From the NCBI GenBank assembly GCA_028752905.1, contig JAQNBH010000009.1:44450228-44514227 (forward strand): a stretch of 64,000 bases of DNA, read 5' to 3'. Position numbers and translations under genes: made by a program. Source of the stretch: Cladorhizidae sp. MBARI D1340-BT2. Its lineage: Eukaryota; Porifera; Demospongiae; Poecilosclerida; Cladorhizidae. How positions within the stretch are numbered: the first letter of the stretch is position 1; the number at the start of each line of letters is the position of its first letter. A model generated the notes under the pieces. It ran no database searches. It worked only from the letters and a program-made list of their open reading frames with translations, and had not been told where the DNA came from. Shown here one piece after another: positions 27,301 to 35,400 of this stretch.

Positions 27301-30300
27301 GGTCCCCCTGCTAAAGGAATCAGTTGGTCCCCCTGCTAAAGGAATCGGTTGGTCCCCCTGCTAAAGGAATCAGTTGCTTAGAACTCAACAAGCTCGTGCA
27401 ACTAGACTTAACAATGATTGCAAATTGGCAAACCACATGCTGAAGCTTTCCATCAACCAAACCACAAGGACGGACTGATGCACATATTTAGTTGAGTCCA
27501 GGCATAGTACGAGGGCATCGAGAGATTGCTAATTGGCAGGGGAAGTTATGTTTTGGCTAAAAACTATCGACATTACCGGAACCGTGGTGCTCAAAGAGCA
27601 AGGAGGACGAATGGAATTTCTCTTGAACTTCTTCTGTTCCAACCACACCCATGATTGAGCAAGAAGCATCGTCAGAATAGCAGGGAGGAAAGTGAAAGAA
27701 CAATGTCGACTAATAAACAGATGTTTACCATATGAGATCGAGGGGAAGATAAGAATGAGGCACGAGAAAGTGTGCAAGCATGAGATGTGGAGTGCATGGA
27801 AGAGAAAGCCAAAAGTTACGCGATTGCAAGAAAGAGTACTTTGTATTTGTTAGTGGTCCACTCGGGTCCATTTTGGTTCCGTTTGATTCCGATTGGCTCT
27901 TAGCTCGGGTCCATTTTGGTTCCGTTTGAGTCCAATTGGCTTTTAGTTTAGTTTCCAAGTGGCCTGCTAGTTTTAGTTTCTTAGTGGTTAGTGGACCGCT
28001 TTGGGTCTTCCTTCCCCGTATTAGTTTCTCTTGGATTTTGGTTCCATTTGGGTCTGTTTCCATTTGGGTCTGTTTCTGTCCGTTTTGGTATCCACTGACA
28101 TCAACCTGTAGACCCGGAAAACCATCTAGGAGCTATTGGAATTGCATTATTTTATTGAAGGTAAGTATTTTAGCGGCCATCTTGGATATCTGAACATCCT
28201 CAACAATGTCGTGGCATCACCCAGACTTGGCTGCAGCACCCTCAAAGTAGCCATGGAAACACTTAGAGCAGTCAGTCCAGCATCCAGACTGCTATGGTAG
28301 GCCTAGGTTTAATTAGCACATAAGTAGGCTAGTATCAGGTAGGTATAATTAGCACCTAAGTAGGCTAGTAGCAGGTAGGTTTAATTAGCACATAAGTAGG
28401 CTAGCAGGTAGGGTATAATTAGCACATAAGTAGGCTAGCAGGTGGGTTTAATTAGTAGGCTAGCAGGTAGGTTTAATTAATTAGGCTAGCAGGTAGATTT
28501 AATTAGCACATAATTAGGCTAGCAGTTAGAGGTATAATTAGCACATAAGTAGGCTAGCTATAATTAGCACATAAGTAGGTTAGCAGGTAGAGATAATTAG
28601 TAGCTAAGTAGGCTAGCAGGTAGGTTTAATTAGCACATAAGTAGCTAGCGGGTAGGTTTAATTAGCACATAAGTAGCTAGCGGGTAGGTTTAATTAGCAC
28701 ATAAGTAGGCTAGCAGGTAGAGGTATAATTAGCACATAAGTAGGCTAGCCGGTTACATAGTTTACTTCATCATTCAAAAATTGTGTAAAACTACTAACCA
28801 CTCCCACCACTGCACTTCAACTCTAGTTCCTTGAAGAGGTCACATCGAAAGTGGATCGCTCACCCCCCAAAAAATTCACTCCCCCAGGTAGTTGTCAAGT
28901 CATATTTTTGAGATTATGTTCTTTACTCTGATGTGAGCTTGTTGAATGTGTCATTGACAACCGCCATTGCCAACAGTTTTTTTCTAATCAAGAAGCAGAT
29001 TAGCTGTGGGCGTGCATTGGAACATTTGGAGTCTTTTTTACTGTTATGAATGGGACCTTGTACGCAAGTTATGCGAGGGGGTAGGGGGAGGGGAAAGTTA
29101 TGCGAGGGGGGTAGGGGGGGGGGGGAGGAACAGAGAAATATACATAGACAGATCCACAAGAGCTAAGAAGATAAACAAGTGATTTATCTACAAGACTGTA
29201 CCCATGCAGACCACAAACAGCTTGACGACCCTTTACCATCATACGCACCAATCATTACACGGATTTGAAAAGCGATAATATTCGTTGACTGATTTTTTAT
29301 ATGGTAAAGGGTCATCTAACTGGTCGTGGACGACATGGGTACACTCTTGTTTCCTTTCTTCCTTTGATCGCTTTTAAAATAAAACATTTTTGTTCTCATT
29401 TCAAGTTGTTTGCTATGCACATCATGCATTGTAGCTGGGCGGTGGTTGACCTCACCAAGTCTGAACTCTACAAAGTCCAACGCTTCTTCTAATTTGTTTG
29501 TTGTTGTCCACTACATAAATCCACTACATAAAAAAACAGCGCATAATTGTTGACCGTACCCAACGATGTTCAGTTACAGCCTCCTCCACAGACTTGGTAA
29601 CAGCTGCACAGGAGAAATCCACCAACCAAACAGCAGCTGTTTTGGTGCACCCTTCTTTGAACTTGGTGACAGTTGCCCAAGGCGAGAACTCAAACAGAAC
29701 AGAACTGAGCGTGGGTTTTCAATTGGGAGTCGTTGCGGATGTGCATGGGAATATTTGGGGTTGTGGATGTGGATGCATTTGGGGTCTTCTGGTACTAAAG
29801 TTTTTAATTGTACGCAAGTTACGTATGGGAGAAGAGAGATAGATGCAGATTTGGTCGGCTGGTTTGCTACCTGAGCAGAGGATTCAACACACACTGGGAG
29901 TTCTAATAGCAGTCAAGACAACCATTTAGGAAGCTAAGAAGCTGCCGATACGAGTTTTAGATGAGCTTTGCTTTTTTTAGGGTTTTATGGTCTGCCACTT
30001 TATAAAAATGTAGTTCAAACTAATATTGGGAGTACGAGTGTACTCCTGATAATAACATTCCCCAGACCGATACCCCAATGTCAAATAACCTCAAATAACC
30101 TGTAAGTTCCACCTTTCGTTCCTCCCACTTGGGGGGGAGGGAGAGGATTGATAGGTGCATAATATATAATAAGACTTGGCTACAAGAGAGCTTATATTTA
30201 CCTGTGACTACCAACTCATAACCCTGCTGAAGATTCTTCCTTCTAGGCAGCAATACTCTCACCACAAACCTAACCCTGGTGTGCTCAAGACTGGAAGACT

Positions 30301-30526
30301 GTTTTTCTTCGCTCCATCTCGCACTCAAGTCTCTTACTGTAACTATGCTTGAGGTGCAACTCTCCAGCTCACTCCAGCCCGGAGCAAGCTTCCCTTCTAG
30401 GCGTACCACAGCGCCCAGCACCTTCTTGTCCACCACATTAGGACGCCTGACCCATACCTCCACTCCAGCAAGGAAGCCGGAGTGAGAACACTGTGTCTCT
30501 AAGCTCAGCTTGAACTCCCACGACAT
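238..30526 (-). CDS. TRMT44: TRMT44 (METTL19), tRNA-Ser 2'-O-methyluridine-44 methyltransferase; gene span, six exons, 3' end outside window
   Basis: The family (yeast Trm44) uses S-adenosylmethionine to methylate the 2'-O of uridine 44 in the variable loop of tRNA-Ser, in the cytoplasm. Six minus-strand exons (30526-30202, 14702-14573, 1191-942, 874-806, 510-403, 309-238) join in frame for 954 bp (318 codons). Family landmarks appear in the expected order: an N-terminal SGFLAGVEVWVRRP block, SVSFFRLIASKEED, ISVLVHK, LLPKLAQWSMEG, NWPEGTDPLKFVYEDIAIA, the SAM-binding motif I FVDLGCGNGLLVYLL, and EGHPGRGLDVRERR just after it. The rest of the methyltransferase domain and the C terminus lie to the left of base 1. 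Introns 1 and 2 are 15.5 and 13.4 kb and packed with minisatellites; introns 3-5 are 67, 295 and 93 bp. Exon 2 boundaries are the least certain. Confidence 0.88.
403..510 (-). CDS. TRMT44: TRMT44 exon 5 with SAM-binding motif I
   Basis: Encodes VLWEEERRELQVEKRQ and then FVDLGCGNGLLVYLLSREG. The glycine-rich DLGCGNG is methyltransferase motif I. Acceptor GTGCAG|GTG, donor GGA|GTGAGT; both ends phase 0. Confidence 0.9.
806..874 (-). CDS. TRMT44: TRMT44 exon 4
   Basis: A 23-codon exon encoding NWPEGTDPLKFVYEDIAIA followed by TYLL, a hallmark of the family. Acceptor GGCGTAG, donor CTG|GTAGGC; phase 0 on both sides. Confidence 0.9.
942..1191 (-). CDS. TRMT44: TRMT44 exon 3
   Basis: A long pyrimidine tract and TTTGTTTAG acceptor precede ISVLVHKSCPLAAMELEASQ; the donor is AAG|GTGGGT. 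It encodes the conserved LLPKLAQWSMEG and PLDKYVRLYQHLKEKHG segments that lead into the methyltransferase domain. Confidence 0.87.
1231..2040. repeat. Minisatellite, alternating 27- and 30-bp units
   Basis: About 28 units of CTACGCACACACATGCCGTG plus CACTCACCTG, or the shorter CTACCACACATG form. It starts about 40 bp from the exon 3 acceptor of TRMT44 and is open in several frames, which creates spurious His/Cys-rich frames. Confidence 0.95.
2150..2186. repeat. (CA)n microsatellite
   Basis: An almost pure CA run directly before the 22-bp array. Confidence 0.95.
2205..3812. repeat. 22-bp minisatellite, array A (about 72 copies)
   Basis: Unit GACACTGACTGTAGCTTGTG plus CT, with point variants (GCACT, GTACT, GCGCT, CAGCT). 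Minus-strand reading is almost stop-free in all three frames, giving artefact frames of up to 502 codons. Two internal copies of a variant block (about 2590-2830 and 3180-3410) show higher-order duplication. Confidence 0.97.
3829..4010. repeat. 44-bp tandem repeat, about four copies
   Basis: Unit TGGTCAAGGCCAGCCTGTCC then ATGCTAGACTACTAGACATA and GCTC; the last copy is diverged. Confidence 0.93.
4011..4499. other. TRMT44 intron 2 unique stretch
   Basis: Apart from a doubled AGATCGCTGGACCAA at 4025-4054, no repeat or coding feature is recognised. Confidence 0.5.
4500..6545. repeat. 46-bp minisatellite (about 44 copies)
   Basis: Unit TTGCCGAATGGTTGGAAATG, ACAGTCACTTTCCTTCCCCA, CAAGCA. Variants are mainly at the CTTTCC/CTTGAC/CTTTTC position, and recurrent variant order in the middle suggests block duplication. 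Confidence 0.97.
6600..9700 (-). mobile_element. Decayed Ty3/Gypsy LTR retrotransposon (gag to reverse transcriptase remnants)
   Basis: Minus-strand pieces appear in gag-pol order but with frameshifts and stops. A gag segment LLSESNLTFQKTMELA is at about 9221-9275. A mutated zinc knuckle with QHQPAECRCKDAEC follows at about 9003-9125. A protease-type VEVDSGATV is at about 7518-7548. Reverse transcriptase end motifs (MVVTGNSKAEH, FLGTKIEGVG, then a WGP block) run from about 7230 to 6840. The catalytic YxDD region is altered. No LTRs, RNase H or integrase are seen. A 32-bp minisatellite sits between the gag and protease parts. Non-functional; frames cannot be read through. Confidence 0.75.
7745..8890. 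repeat. 32-bp minisatellite with longer mixed units
   Basis: Core GATCTAGACATTGTCCAAAC plus CCTAGCATAGCT. Some units carry an extra GAAGGC...CTGATCATTG segment, giving a compound higher-order pattern. Lies inside the Gypsy remnant. Confidence 0.95.
9708..11256. repeat. 22-bp minisatellite, array B (about 70 copies)
   Basis: Same unit and variants as the array at 2205-3812, 5.9 kb away, including a copy of the same variant block at about 10626-10860. Confidence 0.97.
11257..11751. other. TRMT44 intron 2 unique stretch
   Basis: No gene or repeat recognised between two arrays. Confidence 0.5.
11752..14531. repeat. 55-bp minisatellite (about 50 copies)
   Basis: Unit TAAGGCTGGTATGAGGTACT, AACATAAGCTAACTTAGAGG, GTGTGCGTGTTAAAC. 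Ends about 40 bp from the TRMT44 exon 2 donor. Confidence 0.97.
14573..14702 (-). CDS. TRMT44: TRMT44 exon 2
   Basis: Acceptor ATGTATGCAG|ATGAGACTG gives a codon phase that matches the exon 1 donor. It encodes ETENSVSFFRLIASKEED and then YRFVLTEERG, which align with the block before ISVLV in the family. The donor chosen (GGA|GTCTGG) is weak but is the only one seen that gives the phase needed by exon 3, so the end is tentative. A 55-bp minisatellite begins about 40 bp beyond it. Confidence 0.65.
14703..16439. other. TRMT44 intron 1, unique part
   Basis: Contains a short direct repeat of TCATTTTTGGAATGTCACCT near 14846-14895 and a (CA)n tract at 15351-15385. A weak transposon-like flavour near 15850-16060 could not be assigned. 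Confidence 0.4.
16440..17403. repeat. 61-bp minisatellite (about 16 copies)
   Basis: Unit GCAGCAGTGCTAGGTATAGC, ATATACCCACTAGTGCAGTC, ATACAAGCTATTCCCCTTAC, T. Confidence 0.96.
17404..18002. other. TRMT44 intron 1: purine-rich tract and 36-bp duplication
   Basis: 17460-17515 is a G/A tract with several runs of six to eight G. 17757-17828 is two copies of a 36-bp unit ending in CACCCAAGGTAAGC. No gene is recognised. Confidence 0.6.
18003..18455. repeat. 51-bp minisatellite, nine copies, open in frame on both strands
   Basis: Unit GCTAGAGCTCTGGGCTGGGA, ACAACTTGGTCCTGCACTGT, CTTCTCTCTCT. Because 51 is a multiple of three, it yields 17-residue peptide repeats (ARALGWEQLGPALSSLS on plus). No splice or homology support as a gene. 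Confidence 0.95.
18456..18924. other. TRMT44 intron 1 unique stretch
   Basis: No recognisable coding or repeat feature. Confidence 0.45.
18925..19167. repeat. 42-bp tandem repeat, six copies
   Basis: Unit CTTTGCCTCACATCCTACTG, TTGGTATGACTTGCAAACCT, GC. A multiple of three, so it gives a spurious repetitive frame. Confidence 0.95.
19168..20038. other. TRMT44 intron 1 unique stretch
   Basis: Contains C-rich runs near 19485-19520 and nothing recognisable as a gene. Confidence 0.4.
20039..20416 (-). pseudogene. 125-codon open frame, possible transposase-derived fragment
   Basis: Minus-strand frame with normal amino-acid composition, unlike the repeat-derived frames (LFEQLTHVKGLVSLQYLAW, VSSLSVESFQNLFLLIVQHK, SVRWLATREK). 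The RWLA-type end resembles the RW motif of hAT-related proteins, but this is weak. It ends next to an inverted repeat at 20408-20455. No splice model found. Confidence 0.3.
20408..20455. repeat. Short inverted repeat (hairpin)
   Basis: AACACCCACTTGAAAAGGG pairs with CCCTTTTCAAG...TGGGTGTT around a short loop, with a TCAG bulge in the right arm. Confidence 0.8.
20490..21333. repeat. 60-bp minisatellite, left part
   Basis: Unit AATCACTGACTAGGTCAGCT, ACTCTGCCTGCTATTTCTCT, CTATTCTAGAGTGAGTGTTT, with many internal deletions. It resumes at 22032 after an inserted element. Confidence 0.94.
21334..22031 (-). mobile_element. Non-autonomous hAT-like DNA transposon nested in a minisatellite
   Basis: A 698-bp insertion with perfect 20-bp terminal inverted repeats TAGACATGGGATTTTTATGT. 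Minus-strand sequence at about 21540-21625 reads NVDVERTFSVYKTVLTDRR and then LTEENM, the hAT C-terminal dimerisation region. The rest of the transposase is missing. The host repeat unit is interrupted exactly here; TAATCA occurs on both sides just outside the repeats and may be a target duplication, but an 8-bp hAT-type duplication is not clear. Confidence 0.75.
22032..22185. repeat. 60-bp minisatellite, right part
   Basis: About 2.5 further units of the 20490-21333 array continue after the transposon. Confidence 0.92.
22302..22333. repeat. Poly-C tract
   Basis: A run of roughly 26 C followed by ACCCAC; length is likely unstable or affected by sequencing. Confidence 0.9.
22620..23117 (+). 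mobile_element. Mutator-like (MULE/SWIM type) transposase remnant
   Basis: Plus-strand pieces FIPSTCHPSAGMPLAVMITP, PPMVAMTDESLAERYALYSV and WPDMQLVLCTS match the DDE core style of MULE-like transposases found in marine invertebrates (motif MTD followed by ER.AL..VWP). After a frame break a further segment with EGAVLLYAHSCERKSNYAKL follows. Broken frames and no terminal repeats found. Confidence 0.5.
23118..23507. other. TRMT44 intron 1 unique stretch
   Basis: May be the tail of the MULE-like element, but no motif is recognised. Confidence 0.35.
23508..23825. repeat. 15-bp minisatellite (about 21 copies)
   Basis: Unit TTAGGCCCACCACTG with CAGTG and CATTG variants. A multiple of three, hence the spurious GGPNSGGPN and LLGPPLLGPP frames. 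Confidence 0.97.
23826..24389. other. TRMT44 intron 1 unique stretch
   Basis: No feature recognised. Confidence 0.4.
24390..26925. repeat. 25-bp minisatellite (about 100 copies) with 450-bp higher-order duplication
   Basis: Unit ACTAAAATAAGCAGACCTCT plus AGGAC. The variant order from about 25451 repeats from about 25901, an offset of 450 bp or 18 units. Confidence 0.96.
26926..27235. other. TRMT44 intron 1 unique stretch
   Basis: AATGGACCCAAAC-type sequence here is the reverse complement of GGGTCCATTTTGGTTCCGTT copies at 27868-27930. Confidence 0.5.
27236..27373. repeat. 25-bp tandem repeat, five to six copies
   Basis: Unit AAAGGAATCAGTTGGTCCCC plus CTGCT. Confidence 0.95.
27374..28289. 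other. TRMT44 intron 1: dispersed GGTCCATTTTGGTTCCGTTT repeats
   Basis: 27860-28085 contains several irregular copies of a GGTCCATTTTGGTTCCGTTT-like motif; the rest is unassigned. Confidence 0.5.
28290..28755. repeat. Irregular minisatellite of about 33 bp (about 15 copies)
   Basis: Unit close to AATTAGCACATAAGTAGGCT, AGCAGGTAGGTTT with frequent deletions. Confidence 0.92.
28756..30201. other. TRMT44 intron 1 start: G-rich tract and inverted repeat
   Basis: 29078-29126 is a G-run tract with quadruplex-compatible spacing. About 29192-29243 and 29301-29352 form an imperfect inverted repeat containing GACCCTTTACCAT. Related fragments (GTACGCAAGTTA) recur at 29058 and 29812. No gene called. Confidence 0.5.
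30202..30526 (-). CDS. TRMT44: TRMT44 exon 1 (start codon)
   Basis: Starts ATG at 30526 (MSWEFKLSLE) and ends at a CAG|GTAAAT donor, leaving one base of a split codon. The segment GVEVWVRRPNVVDKKVLGA matches the conserved N terminus of TRMT44 proteins, and FVVRVLLPRR plus YELVV matches the block just before the SVSFF region. The open frame continues past 30202 to 30020, but that part is intron. Confidence 0.82.
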
Positions 30527-31969
30527 AATGCTCGTGCGTCTCCCACAAGCTGCGGTACACGTGGGTGGGCTCTATCTAAAGTTTCGATAAAACTCTCGAG
30601 TAGTTTGGAGCGGTTAGGCGTTCTACAACAGTGGGACTGCATTGCAAAGACTGAGGCTGTATATCTGGACCTGAGCTAGCAACGTTCCAGGTGGTAAGTG
30701 GCTTAACACACTAAACGCTCTGGCGGTCTCACCGGACCTAGTGCTCACTCAGCAGCTGCAGTTTGGTGGCATTATGCAAACACCCTTGTGCCACTGACTG
30801 AGTGACGTTTTGTTTGCCAAGGCACAAACATGTCAAGTCTAGTGGAGGACCACTCTATTATGCTCCCTTGCATATTTTAATAACAAGAGTAGAATGTTTT
30901 AGAGATTTATAATATCCTGTTTTCACAAAAAGCCTCAGTAGTGGGGATAATACTTAGTGGGTTCTAAAATGCATGTTATCATTGAAGTGGGCAGGGTGAC
31001 CTCTTTTGTCACGGACCATAGCCTCGGTGTATAAACAACTCCAATGTTTGGGAACTCGTGTCACCATAACTTCTTAGCTGCATGGTTTTGAGGGCTCGCT
31101 AACATAACTTTTAAAAAAGAGTACAAAATTCAAAGTTCAATATATTTGTGTGCATAGTCGTGGTCACAGTTTCAGTGTCTAAATTTCATTAAAAACATCC
31201 AAGAAAAGCATTTGAGAATTTTACGGTATTTCCTCTTGGCACGTTTGGCAAGATACACACCTGACCACTTCCTCATTAGCAGTGCTGCAAGTTTTGAGCT
31301 GCAGCTGCTGAGTGAGTGAGCAGTAGTTGGGCAGCTGCTACTAACCACCATGTTGTTATGGAAGTTTGAATGTTAGTTACTGTGTATATTATATCAACGC
31401 TCTATAAGCCTTAAGACTTTAGACTAAATAAATGTAGTTTAGCTCATGATGATTTTTCATGCAAGTTAAGAATTTTAATTTTGCAAAGACGCCCGACAAC
31501 ATGTGCTTGCCAAGTTGAACAGTTCAGAGCATGTCATTTTTGAACGATGAGGTAAATTTCGCATCATTTATTTGTAGAGCATATGCTATTTACACTGCAG
31601 TTGGAGTTAAGAGATCCTTCTTCTTCATGTACGCAACCATTTACTTATGTCCTGCTAAACTGTCTGTGATGGTGAGGGTTTTCTCCCCATGAGAAGCTTT
31701 TGCAAAATGTCCTCTTACCTATACCGATGATTATTGGTGGGTGTGGTTATGTAAATAGGTTAAGTTTGTGAACATATTATGTGTGACAAATCTTAATTGC
31801 CAGACATGGTCCATTGGCCCACTCTACACTCACACACTCTACACTCACACACTCATGCGCGCATGCATGCAAGTGCACACACTCACACATACTCTCTCAC
31901 ACACACACACACACAATATGTATATTGTGTAGTGCTGCAGATCAGAATAGTACAACCAGTTCTAAGACA
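30527..31969. promoter_or_regulatory. Intergenic region between divergent TRMT44 and CYB5D2; candidate bidirectional promoter
   Basis: The two start codons face away from each other across 1.44 kb. Apart from a short CA-rich stretch at about 31825-31918, this region has no tandem array, unlike the introns on both sides. An acceptor-like TGCTGCAG at 31933-31940 suggests an upstream untranslated exon of CYB5D2. No core promoter element can be assigned by eye. Confidence 0.45.
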
Positions 31970-32426
31970 ATGTCAGTAACGGCTGCACCTTCTGATCCCA
32001 AACCTGCCGATCCTCCTTCTCCTCCGCCCCGTCAAGGAGCTTCTAAGAGGCAGTACTGGGGCTACTTGGCAAGGATAATATTTGTGGTGCTAGTGGCCAT
32101 TCTTTTTAGCAAGAGAGATGTCATAAAGTCATCAGTCTCCGACATATTTGTAAGCAAGCCAGGAATGAATGAAGACTTGAATCAAGTAAACCCCCTTACC
32201 GAACCCGAGATAGATGACTTCAACCCCATATTTGACTCTGAGTATCCTCCAGAACCTATATATAGTAAGTCAGGAACCAGGATGATTACAAAGAACGAAC
32301 TGGCAGCGCATGGGAACAGCGGACCCCTGACACCGATCTGGCTGGCCATGATGGGGAAAGTCTTTGACGTCAGCAAAGGGGCAGAACACTACTATGGTCC
32401 CAAAGGAGGCTACAAATTCTTCAGTG
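31970..32426 (+). CDS. CYB5D2: CYB5D2 exon 1
   Basis: Runs from ATG to the AGTG|GTAAGT donor and carries the membrane anchor and the first half of the cytochrome b5 domain. It ends one base into a glycine codon. Confidence 0.9.
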
Positions 32427-35400
32427 GTAAGTGATATTAATGCATTTCGTGCAGACTAAAGGCCGAGTGAAAGACGATGATGAGTTGTTCACGAATGATT
32501 ACACGTCTTGGTTATAAAACAACTACTCATCAGCTCTAATTAATTAGCTACCTTGATGATAATCAGTGGTGTTAAAGTAACTAGTACCGAACAGGCGCAT
32601 CTAGCATGCTACGCTAGAATCATAAAAATAATAACAGCACAAACTCCGAGTCCCAATGTGAACTACTGTGCATAGTATACGAGTACTAATGTGAACTACT
32701 GTGCATAGTATACGAGTGCTAATGTGAACTACTGTGCATAGTATACGAGTACTAATGTGAACTACTGTGCATAGTATACGAGTACTAATGTGAACTACTG
32801 TGCATAGTATACGTGTACTAATGTGAACTACTGTGCATAGTATACGAGTACTAATGTGAACTACTGTGCATAGTATACGTGTACTAATGTGAACTACTGT
32901 GCATAGTATACGAGTACTAATGTGAACTACTGTGCATAGTATACGAGTACTAATGTGAACTACTGTGCATAGTATACGAGTGCTAATGTGAACTACTGTG
33001 CATAGTATACGAGTACTAATGTGAACTACTGTGCATAGTATACGAGTGCTAATGTGAACTACTGTGCATAGTATACGAGTACTAATGTGAACTACTGTGC
33101 ATAGTATACGAGTGCTAATGTGAACTACTGTGCATAGTATACGAGTACTAATGTGAACTACTGTGCATAGTATACGTGTACTAATGTGAACTACTGTGCA
33201 TAGTATACGTGTACTAATGTGAACTACTGTGCATAGTATACGAGTACTAATGTGAACTACTGTGCATAGTATACGAGTACTAATGTGAACTACTGTGCAT
33301 AGTATACGAGTACTAATGTGAACTACTGTGCATAGTATACGAGTACTAATGTGAACTACTGTGCATAGTATACGAGTACTAATGTGAACTACTGTGCATA
33401 GTCTACGTGTACTAATGTGAACTACTGTGCATAGTATACGAGTGCTAATGTGAACTACTGTGCATAGTATACGAGTGCTAATGTGAACTACTGTGCATAG
33501 TATACGAGTACTAATGTGAACTACTGTGCATAGTATACGTGTACTAATGTGAACTACTGTGCATAGTATACGAGTACTAATGTGAACTACTGTGCATAGT
33601 ATACGAGTACTAATGTGAACTACTGTGCATAGTATACGAGTGCTAATGTGAACTACTGTGCATAGTATACGTGTACTAATGTGAACTACTGTGCATAGTA
33701 TACGAGTACTAATGTGAACTACTGTGCATAGTATACGAGTACTAATGTGAACTACTGTGCATAGTATACGAGTACTAATGTGAACTACTGTGCATAGTAT
33801 ACGAGTACTAATGTGAACTACTGTGCATAGTATACGAGTACTAATGTGAACTACTGTGCATAGTATACGAGTGCTAATGTGAACTACTGTGCATAGTATA
33901 CGAGTGCTAATGTGAACTACTGTGCATAGTATACGAGTACTAATGTGAACTACTGTGCATAGTATACGAGTACTAATGTGAACTACTGTGCATAGTATAC
34001 GAGTACTAATGTGAACTACTGTGCATAGTATACGAGTGCTAATGTGAACTACTGTGCATAGTATACGAGTGCTAATGTGAACTACTGTGCATAGTATACG
34101 AGTACTAATGTGAACTACTGTGCATAGTATACGAGTACTAATGTGAACTACTGTGCATAGTATACAGTACTAATGTGAACTACTGTGCATAGTATACGAG
34201 TACTAATGTGAACTACTGTGCATAGTATACGAGTGCTAATGTGAACTACTGTGCATAGTATACGAGTACTAATGTGAACTACTGTGCATAGTATACGAGT
34301 ACTAATGTGAACTACTGTGCATAGTATACGAGTGCTAATGTGAACTACTGTGCATAGTATACGAGTGCTAATGTGAACTACTGTGCATAGTATACGTGTA
34401 CTAATGTGAACTACTGTGCATAGTATACGAGTGCTAATGTGAACTACTGTGCATAGTATACGAGTACTAATGTGAACTACTGTGCATAGTATACGAGTAC
34501 TAATGTGAACTACTGTGCATAGTATACGAGTACTAATGTGAACTACTGTGCATAGTATACGAGTGCTAATGTGAACTACTGTGCATAGTATACGAGTGCT
34601 AATGTGAACTACTGTGCATAGTATACGAGTGCTAATGTGAACTACTGTGCATAGTATACGAGTACTAATGTGAACTACTGTGCATAGTATACGAGTGCTA
34701 ATGTGAACTACTGTGCATAGTATACGTGTACTAATGTGAACTACTGTGCATAGTATACGAGTGCTAATGTGAACTACTGTGCATAGTATACGAGTGCTAA
34801 TGTGAACTACTGTGCATAGTATACGTGTACTAATGTGAACTACTGTGCATAGTATACGAGTGCTAATGTGAACTACTGTGCATAGTATACGAGTACTAAT
34901 GTGAACTACTGTGCATAGTATACGAGTGCTAATGTGAACTACTGTGCATAGTATACGTGTACTAATGTGAACTACTGTGCATAGTATACGAGTGCTAATG
35001 TGAACTACTGTGCATAGTATACGTGTACTAATGTGAACTACTGTGCATAGTATACGTGTACTAATGTGAACTACTGTGCATAGTATACGAGTACTAATGT
35101 GAACTACTGTGCATAGTATACGAGTACTAATGTGAACTACTGTGCATAGTATACGTGTACTAATGTGAACTACTGTGCATAGTATACGAGTACTAATGTG
35201 AACTACTGTGCATAGTATACGTGTACTAATGTGAACTACTGTGCATAGTATACGAGTGCTAATGTGAACTACTGTGCATAGTATACGTGTACTAATGTGA
35301 ACTACTGTGCATACGAGTGCTAATGTGAACTACTGTGCATAGTATACGAGTACTAATGTGAACTACTGTGCATAGTATACGTGTACTAATGTGAACTACT

